From positions 2,810,001 to 2,874,000 of the forward strand of contig NZ_CP010945.1 in the NCBI RefSeq assembly GCF_000293885.2: a DNA stretch of 64,000 nt. Reading direction: 5' to 3'. The notes beneath the pieces were generated by a model. It had not been told where the DNA came from, did no database searches, and saw only the letters and a program-made list of their open reading frames with translations. Below, in pieces: positions 36,089-45,521 of the stretch. The translations under genes were made by a program, and so were the position numbers. The DNA comes from Pseudomonas fluorescens NCIMB 11764. Its GTDB lineage: Bacteria > Pseudomonadota > Gammaproteobacteria > Pseudomonadales > Pseudomonadaceae. Numbering within the stretch: the stretch's first letter is position 1; the number at the start of each line of letters is the position of its first letter.

Positions 36089-37213
36089 ATGCCGTTGCAA
36101 CGTCTGGAAAGTCTGTCCGATATAGCGCCGCACACCTGGGATGCCCTGGTGCCGGATGATCAGCCGTTTCTGCGTCATGCCTTTCTCAGCGCACTGGAGG
36201 ACAGCGGCAGCGTCGGTCCGCATTCCGGGTGGCAGCCCGAGCATTTACTGCATATGGAAGGTGATCGGTTGATCGCCGCGCTGCCCAGCTACCGCAAATG
36301 GCACTCCTACGGCGAGTACGTGTTCGATCACGCCTGGGCCGATGCATGCGAGCGTGCCGGCATCGACTATTACCCCAAACTGCTGACTGCCGTGCCCTTC
36401 AGCCCGGTCAGCGGCCCGCGTTTGCTGGCCGCCACGGTTGAAGACGGTTTCGAACTGCTGAAGAGTTTGCCCGGCTACCTTGAAATCGAAGAGCTCTCCA
36501 GCGCTCACATCAACTTCACGGACCCGTTCACCGACGCGGCACTGGCCGAACACCCTGGCTGGCTGCAACGCATCGGCTGTCAGTACCACTGGCAGAATCG
36601 CGGATATCGGGATTTTCAGGACTTCCTCGACGTCCTCAGTTCACGCAAACGCAAGCAGATGCGCAAAGAACGCGAGCAGGTGGCGGGGCAGGGCTTCGAA
36701 TTCGAATGGCTGGAAGGCCGGCAACTGGATCAGGCGCAGTGGGATTTCGTTTACGCCTGTTACGCCAACACCTACGCAGTGCGTCGGCAACGACCTTATC
36801 TGACGCGGGAATTTTTCAGCCTGTTGGCCGAACGCATGCCGGAGTCCATTCGCGTGGTGTTGGCCAGACAGGGCTCACGCCCGGTGGCCATGGCCTTCAG
36901 CCTCGTCGGTGGCGACAGTTTTTACGGCCGTTACTGGGGCTGTCTGGCGGAGTTCGACCGGCTGCACTTCGAGACGTGTTTCTATCAAGGCATGGACTAC
37001 GCGATTGCCAACGGCTTTCAGCGTTTCGATGCCGGTGCTCAGGGTGAACACAAATTGATTCGCGGGTTTGAACCGGTGATCACCCATTCCTGGCACTACT
37101 TGCGTCATCCCGGCCTGAAAGCGGCGGTAAAGGACTTCCTGCAGCAGGAACGTCTCGGCGTGCTGGCGTATGCCGAGGAAGCGAGGACCGCCTTGCCTTA
37201 TCGGCAAGGCTGA
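36089..37213 (+). CDS. FemAB-like GNAT-fold protein
   Basis: 374 residues from the ATG at 36089 (GGAAGG before it). Two GNAT-like halves as in the COG3146/FemAB-like group of proteobacteria. Conserved patches are QPFLRHAFLSALEDSGS, SSRKRKQMRKEREQ, GRYWGC and FDAGAQGEHKLIRGFEP. The basic RKRKQMRKER patch is typical and may bind a tRNA or nucleotide. The family is called a peptidoglycan-biosynthesis N-acyltransferase by similarity to Fem transferases, but its substrate is unknown. Monocistronic, convergent with aqpZ. Confidence 0.82.
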   Translation: MPLQRLESLSDIAPHTWDALVPDDQPFLRHAFLSALEDSGSVGPHSGWQPEHLLHMEGDRLIAALPSYRKWHSYGEYVFDHAWADACERAGIDYYPKLLTAVPFSPVSGPRLLAATVEDGFELLKSLPGYLEIEELSSAHINFTDPFTDAALAEHPGWLQRIGCQYHWQNRGYRDFQDFLDVLSSRKRKQMRKEREQVAGQGFEFEWLEGRQLDQAQWDFVYACYANTYAVRRQRPYLTREFFSLLAERMPESIRVVLARQGSRPVAMAFSLVGGDSFYGRYWGCLAEFDRLHFETCFYQGMDYAIANGFQRFDAGAQGEHKLIRGFEPVITHSWHYLRHPGLKAAVKDFLQQERLGVLAYAEEARTALPYRQG

Positions 37214-37229
37214 TCCTTCTCCGTTGGGC

Positions 37230-37925
37230 TCAAGTGCCTTCCTTGCCCAGCCATCGATAGGTCACGCCACCGATCACCGCACCGAGTAGCGGCGCCACCC
37301 AGAACATCCACAATTGCGCGATGGCCCAGCCGCCGACAATCAGTGCCGGGCCGGTGCTGCGGGCCGGGTTGACCGAGGTGTTGGTGATGGGGATCGAGAT
37401 CAGGTGGATCAGCGTCAGGGCCAGGCCGATGGCGATCGGTGCCAGCCCGGCGGGTGCACGTTTATCGGTGGCGCCGAGGATGATCAGCACGAACATCGCC
37501 GTCATCACCAGCTCACAGACAAAGCCTGCGGCCATCGAGTATTTGCCGGGGGAGTGTTCGCCGTAGCCGTTGGAGGCCAGGCCTGCTGAGAGGTCGAAGC
37601 CTTCCTTGCCATTGGCGATGTAGTAGATCAGCGCGGCGGCGATGATCCCGCCGATGACTTGCGCAACGATGTAAGCCGGCAGTTCCCTGGCCGGGAAACG
37701 ACCACCGACGAACAAACCGACTGATACGGCGGGGTTGAGATGGCAACCGGAGATGTGGCCGATGGCGAAGGCCATGGTCAGCACGGTCAGGCCAAACGCG
37801 ATGGCCACACCGAGCACGCCGATTCCCAGCGGAGACGACGCGGCCAGGACCGCACTGCCGCAACCTCCCAACACCAGCCAGAACGTACCTAACAACTCAG
37901 TGACTGAACGTTTGAACAGAGACAT
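37230..37925 (-). CDS. aqpZ: Aquaporin Z
   Basis: 231 residues with six membrane helices and the two half-helix boxes HLNPAVSVG (near 61-69) and [11 protein letters not shown] (near 184-194). The selectivity filter Arg follows the second NPA, and a His lies before the first. This is the pattern of water-selective AqpZ rather than glycerol channels. Start is ATG at 37925; AAGGAAGATCTC precedes it on the minus strand. Confidence 0.95.
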   Translation of the reverse strand: MSLFKRSVTELLGTFWLVLGGCGSAVLAASSPLGIGVLGVAIAFGLTVLTMAFAIGHISGCHLNPAVSVGLFVGGRFPARELPAYIVAQVIGGIIAAALIYYIANGKEGFDLSAGLASNGYGEHSPGKYSMAAGFVCELVMTAMFVLIILGATDKRAPAGLAPIAIGLALTLIHLISIPITNTSVNPARSTGPALIVGGWAIAQLWMFWVAPLLGAVIGGVTYRWLGKEGT

Positions 37926-38119
37926 GAGATCTTCCTTGATAGGCGAGCTATCGAGTCTGAATCGAGTGACGCATCCTGCGGGTTTACGACAGGTTCATCT
38001 TCAGGACCTTGGGTGAGTACAGCAGGGTTTTTCTGGAATTCCAGTGCGGATGGGGAAAGTGCCAGAGCTTGTGGTTGGTGGGGTATGGCGGTTTATTGGG
38101 TTGGCTTGGGATTGGAGGC

Positions 38120-38145
38120 ATATCCGTTGTTTTGGTAACGGATAT
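38120..38145. repeat. ATATCCGTT/AACGGATAT dispersed repeat
   Basis: Perfect 9-bp inverted repeat with an 8-nt loop, followed by CACCCAACAAAACAGCC. The sequence AACGGATAT(T/A)CACCCAA-type resembles the fragment at 11762. Both are probably remnants of one dispersed Pseudomonas repeat. The rest of the gap (37926-38163) shows no gene. Confidence 0.6.
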
Positions 38146-38163
38146 TCACCCAACAAAACAGCC

Positions 38164-39996
38164 TCAATCGATCCCGACAAACCCCCCAGTCTGATGCTGC
38201 CACAATCGCGCATACAACCCGCCCTGCGCCAGCAGTTCAGCATGGGTCCCCGTCTCGGCAATCTGGCCTTTCTCAAGCACCACCAACCGGTCCATCCGCG
38301 CAATGGTCGAAAGCCGGTGGGCGATGGCAATCACGGTTTTACCCTGCATCAGGGTTTCGAGACTTTCCTGGATCGCCGCTTCAACTTCCGAGTCCAGCGC
38401 GGAGGTGGCTTCGTCCATGATCAGGATCGGCGCATCCTTGAGCAGCACCCGTGCGATGGCGATCCGCTGACGCTGGCCGCCAGAAAGTTTCACCCCGCGC
38501 TCACCCACATGCGCATCAAACCCGGTGCGCCCTTCGGCGTCCGACAGCAACGGAATGAACTCGTCGGCACGGGCTTTGTGCACCGCTTCCCAGAGTTCGG
38601 CGTCGGTGGCATCGGGTTTGCCGTAAAGCAGGTTGTCGCGGATCGATCGATGCAGCAGCGACGTGTCCTGGGTGATCATGCCAATGCGCTCGCGCAGGCT
38701 CTCCTGAGCGACGTCAGCGATGTTCTGGCCGTCGATCAGGATTTGCCCGCCCTGCACGTCATAGAGGCGCAACAGCAGGTTGACCAGGGTCGATTTGCCG
38801 GCGCCGGACGGGCCGATCAAGCCGATTTTCTCACCGGGTTTGATCGTCAGGTTGAGGTCGCCGATGATCCCGCTTTTCTTGCCGTAGTGAAAATCCACGT
38901 GCTCGAAGCGCACTTCACCACGGGTAACGGCCAACGGTTTTGCCGCTTCACGGTCGGTGACGCTGACCGGTTGCGAGATGGTCTGCAAACCGTCCTGGAC
39001 CATGCCGATATTTTCGAAAATGCCGGTGACCACCCACATGATCCAGCCAGACATGTTGACGATCCTGATCACCAGGCCGGTGGCCAGGGCGATGGCGCCA
39101 ACGGTGATCAGCGACTGGGTCCACAGCCACAACGCCAGGCCGGTGGTGGTGACGATCAGCAAGCCGTTCATGCTGGTGATGACCACGTCCATGCTGGTGA
39201 CCACGCGGCCGGCCAGCTGGGCTTTTACGGTCTGTTCTTCGATGGCTTCCTTGGCGTATTGCTGTTCGAAGTTGGTGTGGGCGAACAGCTTCAGCGTGGT
39301 GATGTTGGTATAGCCGTCGACGATCCGCCCCATGAGTTTGGAACGCGCATCCGAAGACACCACGGAGCGTTCTTTCACCCGTGGCACGAAGTAGCAGAGG
39401 GCGCCGATGTAGGCGGCGATCCAGGTCAACAACGGGATCATCAGGCGCCAGTCGGCTTCGGCGAACAGCACCAGTGAACTGATCGCGTAGATCAGCACAT
39501 GCCACAGCGCGTCCACCGCTTGCACGGCCGAATCGCGCAGCGAGTTGCCGGTTTGCATGATGCGTTGGGCGATGCGCCCGGCGAAGTCGTTCTGGAAGAA
39601 ATTCAGGCTCTGCTTGAGCACGTAGCTGTGATTCTGCCAGCGGATCATGCTGGTCATGCTCGGGCTCAGGGTCTGGTGCACCAGCATGTCATGCAAGGCG
39701 AGAAACAGCGGACGCAGAATCAGCGCAACCACTGCCATCCAGGCCAGTTCCACGCCGTGGATCTTGAAGAAGTCGACGTTGGGTGTGCCTTGAGTCAAAT
39801 CGATGATGCGACTCAGGTAGCTGAACAGCGCCACCTCGATCAGCGCACCGAACAGGCCGACGATCAGCAACACCGCAAACATTGGCCAGACTTGCTTCAG
39901 GTAATAGGTATAGAAGGGGAGAACACGATCGGGCGGAGCCGCCGTCGGGGCGTCACGGAATATGTCGATCAGTTTTTCAAAACGGCGATAAAGCAT
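38164..39996 (-). CDS. ABC transporter, fused permease and ATPase
   Basis: 610 residues. The N-terminal six-helix membrane domain (about 30-330) is followed by an ATPase domain with Walker A GPSGAGKST (near 397), Q-loop ITQDTS, signature LSGGQRQR, Walker B ILIMDEATSALD and the H-loop IAHRLST. It is a half-size exporter of the MsbA/multidrug type that should work as a homodimer. The substrate is unknown. The start at 39996 is preceded by CGGGCGGAGAACAA on the minus strand. Confidence 0.92.
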   Translation of the reverse strand: MLYRRFEKLIDIFRDAPTAAPPDRVLPFYTYYLKQVWPMFAVLLIVGLFGALIEVALFSYLSRIIDLTQGTPNVDFFKIHGVELAWMAVVALILRPLFLALHDMLVHQTLSPSMTSMIRWQNHSYVLKQSLNFFQNDFAGRIAQRIMQTGNSLRDSAVQAVDALWHVLIYAISSLVLFAEADWRLMIPLLTWIAAYIGALCYFVPRVKERSVVSSDARSKLMGRIVDGYTNITTLKLFAHTNFEQQYAKEAIEEQTVKAQLAGRVVTSMDVVITSMNGLLIVTTTGLALWLWTQSLITVGAIALATGLVIRIVNMSGWIMWVVTGIFENIGMVQDGLQTISQPVSVTDREAAKPLAVTRGEVRFEHVDFHYGKKSGIIGDLNLTIKPGEKIGLIGPSGAGKSTLVNLLLRLYDVQGGQILIDGQNIADVAQESLRERIGMITQDTSLLHRSIRDNLLYGKPDATDAELWEAVHKARADEFIPLLSDAEGRTGFDAHVGERGVKLSGGQRQRIAIARVLLKDAPILIMDEATSALDSEVEAAIQESLETLMQGKTVIAIAHRLSTIARMDRLVVLEKGQIAETGTHAELLAQGGLYARLWQHQTGGFVGID

Positions 39997-40087
39997 TTGT
40001 TCTCCGCCCGCGTGCGGGCTCTCCTTTAAACGATTTGAACGGCGCCGGATACCGGCGGCCGCTCAACACTCCCTGTGCGTTTTGGAC

Positions 40088-40645
40088 TTAGTCGATGCGC
40101 TTGGCCGACTTGATGAACACAGGATCGGCAGGCACATCTTTCATGCCGCCACGGGTGGTGGTTTGCGAGTTGACGATGACGTCCACGACATCCATGCCTT
40201 TCACGACTTTACCGAAGACAGCATAGCCATCGCCCTGGTCCAGGAAGTCGTTGTCCTTGACGTTGATAAAGAACTGGCTGGTGGCCGAATCCGGCACGGA
40301 GGTACGGGCCATGGACAGCGTGCCACGCACGTTATGCAGGCCGTTTTTGGACTCGTTCTTGATCGGTGCCTTGGTTTCTTTTTGCTGCATTTGTTGGGTG
40401 AAACCACCGCCCTGGACCATAAAGCCCGGAATCACGCGGTGAAAAATCGTGTTGTTGTAGAAACCGCTGTCGACGTACTCAAGAAAGTTCTTGGTACTGA
40501 TCGGCGCCTTGACCGGGTCCAGTTCGATTTCGATCTGACCGTTGGTGGTTTCCAGCAGGACGTGCGGTGCCTTGGCGGGCGTGGCGGCCATCAGGTTGGC
40601 GGCAAACAGAACGGAGCCAGCGACGAGGGCGATTTTTTTCAGCAT
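40088..40645 (-). CDS. ppiA: Periplasmic peptidyl-prolyl isomerase, cyclophilin type
   Basis: 185 residues with a signal peptide ([20 protein letters not shown], cleavage near 20-22). Cyclophilin core: [13 protein letters not shown] (with catalytic Arg), [21 protein letters not shown] and [12 protein letters not shown]. It speeds proline isomerisation of proteins in the periplasm. Its start overlaps the end of the upstream hydrolase gene by 7 bp, so the two are cotranscribed. Confidence 0.93.
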   Translation of the reverse strand: MLKKIALVAGSVLFAANLMAATPAKAPHVLLETTNGQIEIELDPVKAPISTKNFLEYVDSGFYNNTIFHRVIPGFMVQGGGFTQQMQQKETKAPIKNESKNGLHNVRGTLSMARTSVPDSATSQFFINVKDNDFLDQGDGYAVFGKVVKGMDVVDVIVNSQTTTRGGMKDVPADPVFIKSAKRID

Positions 40646-41454
40646 GGGTCAGTGATCCTGAGGGTAGTGGTGTCGACTGCAGTGAGAAACTCGAGCAGGG
40701 TTTGGTTGAAGTGTTCGGGTTGATCCAGCGGGGTGGCGTGACGCGAATCGGCGATTACCACCAGCCGCGCATCAGGCAGCAGTTTTACGTAAGTCTCCTT
40801 CAGCGACACCGGTGTGTAGTCACGGTCGGCGCTGACGATGAGGGTTGGACAGGACACTCTGGAAAGTCGTTCCTGAACGCCCCAGCCAACGATCGCGTCG
40901 AAGCTGGCGAGATAAGCATGTTTGTCGTTTTTTGCCCAGCGTTCGGCCATCTTTTGACGCAATTCGGCCTGCTCCGGTTTCGGGAACAGCTTGGCGCCCA
41001 AGGCTTTGCCGATGGCGCCCAGACTGAGCGCGCGCATCAGGCTCCAGCGCTTGAACCACTGCCAATAATCGTCGCGACTGCGCAATTTGACCTCGGGCGC
41101 GCTGTTGACGATGCACAGGCTTTTGAGCAGTTGCGGCTGATCCACCGCCAGTTGAAAGCCGATCATGCCGCCCATCGACAGGCCCACATAATGCGTCGGG
41201 CCAAGGTTCAAATGCTCGATCAAGGCGACCAGGTCGGCGCTGAATCCGGCGATGCTGTAGCGCTCGCGGGGTTTGTCCGAGCGACCGTGGCCGCGCACAT
41301 CCGGCACGATCACTCGGTAGCGGGCGGACAGCGCCGGGATCTGCTTTTCCCAGTCCAAGGTGCTGGAACCCAGCCCGTGGACCAGCAGCAACGGCGTGCC
41401 GTGGCCATATTCCTCGTAGTGCAGGTTGCAACCTTCGTGTTCGAAATAGGCCAT
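40639..41454 (-). CDS. Alpha/beta-fold hydrolase
   Basis: 271 residues. Nucleophile elbow GLSMGGM with Ser near 95, acid in VSADRDYTP and His in [14 protein letters not shown]. The sequence is of the type seen in 3-oxoadipate enol-lactonase-like and other esterases. No pathway partner is nearby, so the substrate is unknown. It lies 14 nt behind the LysR gene on the same strand and overlaps ppiA, giving a lysR-hydrolase-ppiA run. Confidence 0.85.
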   Translation of the reverse strand: MAYFEHEGCNLHYEEYGHGTPLLLVHGLGSSTLDWEKQIPALSARYRVIVPDVRGHGRSDKPRERYSIAGFSADLVALIEHLNLGPTHYVGLSMGGMIGFQLAVDQPQLLKSLCIVNSAPEVKLRSRDDYWQWFKRWSLMRALSLGAIGKALGAKLFPKPEQAELRQKMAERWAKNDKHAYLASFDAIVGWGVQERLSRVSCPTLIVSADRDYTPVSLKETYVKLLPDARLVVIADSRHATPLDQPEHFNQTLLEFLTAVDTTTLRITDPC

Positions 41455-41468
41455 GGGTTCACTCCGTG

Positions 41469-42392
41469 TCAGGCTTGTTCAGGGGCGGCGAAGGGCGCAT
41501 CCAGCGGCGCGGTGTCGAACGTGCGCAGCAGTTCGATGAGGATCTGTGTCGCCGGGCCCAGCGGTTTGTCCTTGTTCGAATACAGGTAGAAGCTCGGGTT
41601 ACGGCTGCCGCCCTGGTCCAACGGTAGCAGCTTGAGCGTCCCTTCCTTCAGTTCGCGTTCGATCATGTGCCGGGGCAACCAGGCGAAACCCAGCCCGCTG
41701 CCGACAAATGTCGCGGCGGTGGCGAGGCTGCCGACGGTCCAGCGCTGTTCGGCGCCGAGCCAGCCGACATCCCGTGGCTGTTGACGGCCGGAGTCGCGGA
41801 TCACCACTTGCATCTGGCTTTCCAGGTCCTGGAAATTCAGTTCGCGGTTCAGGCGGTGCAGGGCGTGTTCGGGGTGGGCGACGGCGACGAATTCGACGTC
41901 GCTCAATTCCGCGCCCAGGTAACCGGGAATGCTGAAGCCGGTGATTGCCAGATCGGCCACACCTTCGAGCAGGACTTCCTCCACGCCCGACAACACTTCT
42001 TCGCGCAGCCGCACCCGGCAGCCGCGGCTTTGCGGCATGAACGCGGTCAGGGCGCGGACGAGGCGGGCACTCGGGTAGGCTGCGTCGACCACCAGCCGCA
42101 CTTCCGCTTCCCAGCCTTGCTCCATGTGATGCGCCAGGTCTTCCAGTTGGCTGGCCTGTTTCACCAGTTGGCGCGAGCGGCGCAGCAACACGCCGCCGGC
42201 TTCGGTCAGCACGGCTTTGCGGCCGTCGATGCGCAGCAACGGCACACCGAGCTGGTCCTGCATGCGCGCCACGGTGTAGCTGACTGACGATTGCGAGCGG
42301 TGCAGCGCTTCGGCGGCCTGGGCGAAACCGCCGTGGTCGACCACGGCCTGCAGCGTTCGCCATTGATCAAGGGTCACGCGGGGCGCTTTCAT
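41469..42392 (-). CDS. LysR-family regulator
   Basis: 307 residues. N-terminal winged helix-turn-helix (about 5-65): DQWRTLQAVVDHGGFAQAAEALHRSQSSVSYTVARMQ. The effector domain follows. It is divergent from a small secreted protein gene (50 bp away). The azoreductase gene lies beyond that, a common target of LysR regulators. The inducer is unknown. Confidence 0.9.
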   Translation of the reverse strand: MKAPRVTLDQWRTLQAVVDHGGFAQAAEALHRSQSSVSYTVARMQDQLGVPLLRIDGRKAVLTEAGGVLLRRSRQLVKQASQLEDLAHHMEQGWEAEVRLVVDAAYPSARLVRALTAFMPQSRGCRVRLREEVLSGVEEVLLEGVADLAITGFSIPGYLGAELSDVEFVAVAHPEHALHRLNRELNFQDLESQMQVVIRDSGRQQPRDVGWLGAEQRWTVGSLATAATFVGSGLGFAWLPRHMIERELKEGTLKLLPLDQGGSRNPSFYLYSNKDKPLGPATQILIELLRTFDTAPLDAPFAAPEQA

Positions 42393-42441
42393 GTTGAGCT
42401 CCTCTTGTCCTAAGCTGGCAGTCCTTATTGGAGACTGCCGA

Positions 42442-42756
42442 ATGAAAAAATTCTGTTGTGTGGTGTTGGCGATGCTGCCGCTGACTGCCTTTGCTTACCC
42501 GATCGACGTACAAAAACAGTTGAACGGCTTGAGCATCGACTACAACACGTATGACACGGATACCGACATCGCCTCCATTCAGGTGAACAACTACGGCAGC
42601 ACCGATGCAGTCTGTAAGGTGGTTTTCAATAACGGTCCGGAAGCGCCGCGCACCCGCAATATCGAAGTGGCTGCCGGCAAGCACAAAAATGCCACCGCCA
42701 AGTTCAACCGGACCATCATCAAGATGCGCATCAATCTGACCTGCACCCCGAAATAA
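42442..42756 (+). CDS. Small secreted protein of unknown function
   Basis: 104 residues from the ATG at 42442 (GGAGA upstream). Signal peptide of about 18 residues (KKFCCVVLAMLPLTAFA), then a mature protein of about 86 residues with two cysteines (AVCKV and LTCTP) that may form a disulfide in a beta-rich fold. I recognise it only as a conserved hypothetical type. It is divergent from the LysR gene and followed by a REP half-element. Confidence 0.72.
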   Translation: MKKFCCVVLAMLPLTAFAYPIDVQKQLNGLSIDYNTYDTDTDIASIQVNNYGSTDAVCKVVFNNGPEAPRTRNIEVAAGKHKNATAKFNRTIIKMRINLTCTPK

Positions 42757-42769
42757 GCACCAAAATCCT

Positions 42770-42795
42770 GTGGGAGCGAGCCTGCTCCCTCAGGG
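42770..42795. repeat. Single REP-like element
   Basis: TGTGGGAGCGAGCCTGCTCCCTCAGG, a short hairpin (GGGAGC/GCTCCC) of the same family as 44654-44687. Confidence 0.7.
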
Positions 42796-42920
42796 TGTAT
42801 CCAGCTTATAAACGAATTTATTGATGGGTTATAGCAATTATTTGCGCTTTTTCATCGATATGACTCTGTTTAACCTTCACTCCATCGACTTACAGCATTC
42901 TCAGATGGAGCCTACATCCC

Positions 42921-43520
42921 ATGTCCCGCGTTCTGATCATCGAAAGCAGCGCCCGTCAGCAAGACTCGGTGTCCCGTCAACTGACCCAGACCTTCATCAA
43001 CCAGTGGAAAGCCGCCCACCCCAACGATCAGATCACCGTGCGTGACCTGGCCGTCAATCCGGTGCCGCACCTGGACATCAACCTGTTGGGCGGCTGGATG
43101 AAACCCGCCGAGCAGCGCAGCGACATCGAACAGGTTTCCCTGGAGCGCTCCAACCAGTTGACCGATGAATTGCTGGCCGCTGACGTGCTGGTCATGGCCG
43201 CTCCCATGTACAACTTCGCGATCCCGAGCACGCTGAAAGCCTGGCTCGACCACGTGCTGCGTGCCGGCGTGACCTTCAAGTACACCGAGACCGGCCCGCA
43301 AGGCCTGCTCAGTGGCAAGCGCGCTTACGTGTTGACCGCTCGCGGCGGTATCTACGCCGGTAGCACCGCGGATCATCAGGAACCCTACCTGCGCCAGGTC
43401 ATGGGCTTCATCGGCATTCACGACGTGACTTTCATCCACGCCGAAGGCATGAACCTGGGCGGCGACTTCCAGGAGAAGGGACTGAACCAGGCCAACGCCA
43501 AGCTTTCCCAGGTCGCCTGA
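42921..43520 (+). CDS. azoR: FMN-dependent NADH azoreductase
   Basis: 199 residues. Flavodoxin-like fold: phosphate-binding loop SSARQQDSVSR (about 9-19), the FMN-contacting APMYNFAIPSTLKAWLDH (about 95-112) and TARGGIY (near 139-145). AzoR reduces quinones and azo dyes with NADH and protects against thiol stress. Pseudomonads have several copies. The LysR gene at 42392 is the likely regulator. Confidence 0.93.
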   Translation: MSRVLIIESSARQQDSVSRQLTQTFINQWKAAHPNDQITVRDLAVNPVPHLDINLLGGWMKPAEQRSDIEQVSLERSNQLTDELLAADVLVMAAPMYNFAIPSTLKAWLDHVLRAGVTFKYTETGPQGLLSGKRAYVLTARGGIYAGSTADHQEPYLRQVMGFIGIHDVTFIHAEGMNLGGDFQEKGLNQANAKLSQVA

Positions 43521-43626
43521 CCCGTTAATCGCCAGATAATCGCTGGATGGTCTAGTGACCTGGCGCAACCCTTCAAGCCTGTACGCGCATCGACCTCCCT
43601 TTGCACTTGTTGCTCCTGAGTGCTGT

Positions 43627-43665
43627 AGCCCGATTGAACGCTTTAGCGAGATCGGGCTTTTTTTT
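43627..43665 (+). terminator. Rho-independent terminator
   Basis: AGCCCGAT (43627-43634) pairs with ATCGGGCT (43651-43658), followed by T residues to 43665. It lies after azoR. A small REP-like hairpin TGCGGGCTTGCCCGCA follows at 43700-43715. Confidence 0.88.
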
Positions 43666-43784
43666 GTCTGCGGTTTGATGGCGGACACAGATCCCTGTGT
43701 GCGGGCTTGCCCGCAGGTTTATGTGTGTTCTCGCGATCGCCGGCAAAACCCGCTATCGTCGCCGCCATTCAAAACGAGGCGAGC

Positions 43785-44651
43785 ATGGGCTATCTACTTT
43801 TTGTCACGCTGATCCAGGCGTTTTCCTTCAGTCTGATCGGCGAATACCTGGCCGGTCATGTCGACAGTTACTTCGCAGTGCTGGTGCGGGTGTTGCTGGC
43901 GGGTTTGGTGTTTATTCCGCTGACGCGCTGGCGTTCGGTCGAACCGGCGTTCATGCGCGGCATGCTGCTGATCGGCGCGTTGCAGTTTGGCGTGACCTAC
44001 GTCTGCCTGTATCTGAGCTTCCGGGTGCTGACGGTGCCGGAAGTCTTGCTGTTCACCATCCTCACGCCACTGCATGTGACGTTGATTGAAGATGCGCTTA
44101 ACCGGCGTTTCAATCCATGGGCGCTGGTCGCAGCGCTGGTGGCAGTGCTCGGCGCAGCGGTGATCCGCTTTGACCGGATCAACCCGGATTTCTTCATGGG
44201 GTTCCTGCTGCTGCAACTGGCCAACTTCACCTACGCCGCCGGGCAGGTGCTTTATAAGCATCTGGTGGCGCGTCATCCGAGCGATCTGCCGCATTACCGG
44301 CGCTTCGGTTTTTTCTATCTCGGCGCATTGGCGGTGGCGTTGCCGGCCTTTCTGCTGTTCGGCAAACAGAATTTCCTGCCCGAAGCACCGCTGCAATGGG
44401 GCGTGCTGGTGTTCCTCGGCCTGGTCTCGACCGCGTTGGGGTTGTACTGGTGGAACAAGGGCGCGTGCCTGGTGAATGGCGGGACGTTGGCGGTGATGAA
44501 CAACCTGCATGTGCCGGTGGGGTTGCTGATCAATCTGCTGATCTGGAATCAGCATGAGGAGCTGGGGCGCTTGTTTTTGGGTGGTTCGGTGATTTTGATG
44601 GCGGTGTGGATTAGCCGGTTGGGTATACGCCAACCGGCAGTCGCGCACTAA
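43785..44651 (+). CDS. DMT superfamily transporter (carboxylate/amino-acid/amine type)
   Basis: 288 residues from the ATG at 43785 (GAGG before it). Ten hydrophobic helices with the two EamA repeats; LGLYWWNKGACLVNGGTLAVMNN in the second repeat matches the carboxylate/amino acid/amine transporter subgroup. Substrate unknown. It is the last intact gene before the truncated ybdG and ends 3 bp before a REP pair. Confidence 0.85.
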   Translation: MGYLLFVTLIQAFSFSLIGEYLAGHVDSYFAVLVRVLLAGLVFIPLTRWRSVEPAFMRGMLLIGALQFGVTYVCLYLSFRVLTVPEVLLFTILTPLHVTLIEDALNRRFNPWALVAALVAVLGAAVIRFDRINPDFFMGFLLLQLANFTYAAGQVLYKHLVARHPSDLPHYRRFGFFYLGALAVALPAFLLFGKQNFLPEAPLQWGVLVFLGLVSTALGLYWWNKGACLVNGGTLAVMNNLHVPVGLLINLLIWNQHEELGRLFLGGSVILMAVWISRLGIRQPAVAH

Positions 44652-44653
44652 AC

Positions 44654-44687
44654 CCTTGTGGGAGCGAGCAGGCTCGCTCCCACAAGG
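44654..44687. repeat. REP pair, last in the window
   Basis: CCTTGTGGGAGCGAGC and GCTCGCTCCCACAAGG with a 2-nt loop, a perfect 16-bp stem between convergent genes. No further REP element was found to the right of this point. Confidence 0.92.
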
Positions 44688-44699
44688 GGAGACCTGAAG

Positions 44700-45309
44700 T
44701 TACATGACGTGTTTTTCAGGCTCTGGAATGTGGCTGGCGCCCAGCATGGCCGGGAGCAACCCGGCCCTGAGATCCCCGCCACTCGGCTGCTGATAAAGGC
44801 TTAACCCGAACTCCGGCAGCACCGCCAGCAAGTAATCGAAAATATCCCCCTGAATCCGCTCGTAATCCGCCCACGCCGTGGTGCGGGTGAAGCAGTAGAT
44901 TTCCAGCGGAATCCCCTGCGCCGTGGTTTGCATCTGCCGGACCATGCAGGTCATGTTCGGCTGAATCTCCGTGTGGCTCTTCAAATACGCCAGCGCATAG
45001 GCGCGGAAGGTCCCGATGTTGGTCATCCGCCGCCGGTTGGCCGACATGGCCGCGACGTTGCCCTGAGCCTCGTTCCACGCCTTGAGTTCAGCCTGTTTGC
45101 GGCTGATGTAATCGGTCAGCAGATGCACCTGGGACAGCTTCTGCTCTTCATCATCACGGATGAATCGCACACCGCTTGCGTCGATGAACAGGCTGCGTTT
45201 GATCCGTCGCCCACCCGACTGCTGCATGCCGCGCCAGTTCTTGAACGACTCGGACATCAGGCGCCAGGTCGGAATCGAAACGATGGTCTTGTCGAAGTTC
45301 TGCACGCGT
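44700..45309 (-). pseudogene. ybdG: Truncated YbdG-type mechanosensitive channel (C-terminal part)
   Basis: From about 45309 down to the stop the translation (RVQNFDKTIVSIPTWRLMSE, then SFKNWRGM, ESGGR-type QQSGGRRIKRSLFID) matches the C-terminal half of the YbdG/MscM family as I remember it. The intact protein is about 420 residues; only about 200 remain, and the membrane domain and pore helix are gone. The eight residues that precede (MSISIISS, to 45332) do not fit the family and come from the inserted DNA. The break marks the left edge of the accessory island. Confidence 0.82.
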
Positions 45310-45322
45310 GAGCTTATTATTG

Positions 45323-45383
45323 AAATGGACATATCAAATTCATGAAAATCAATTAGTTACAAGAAAACGGTAAGTGTCCATTT
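45323..45383. repeat. Inverted TGTCCATTT motifs at the island edge
   Basis: AAATGGACA (45323-45331) and TGTCCATTT (45375-45383) are exact inverted copies 43 bp apart, a few bases inside the ybdG break. TGT at an element end is usual for transposons of the Tn7/Tn5053 type, so these may be element ends; they could also be a plain hairpin. Confidence 0.45.
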
Positions 45384-45521
45384 TTCTTCGCTAATTTTGA
45401 CAGCTCTCGAGCAGCGGCAACAGCTTCCGCCATATACGCGTTAGGTTGTGGGGATATGCAGGCATGCTAGTGATAGCCTATCCGAGCTTCTCGGCTACAA
45501 TCGGCGCTTGCGGAATACATC

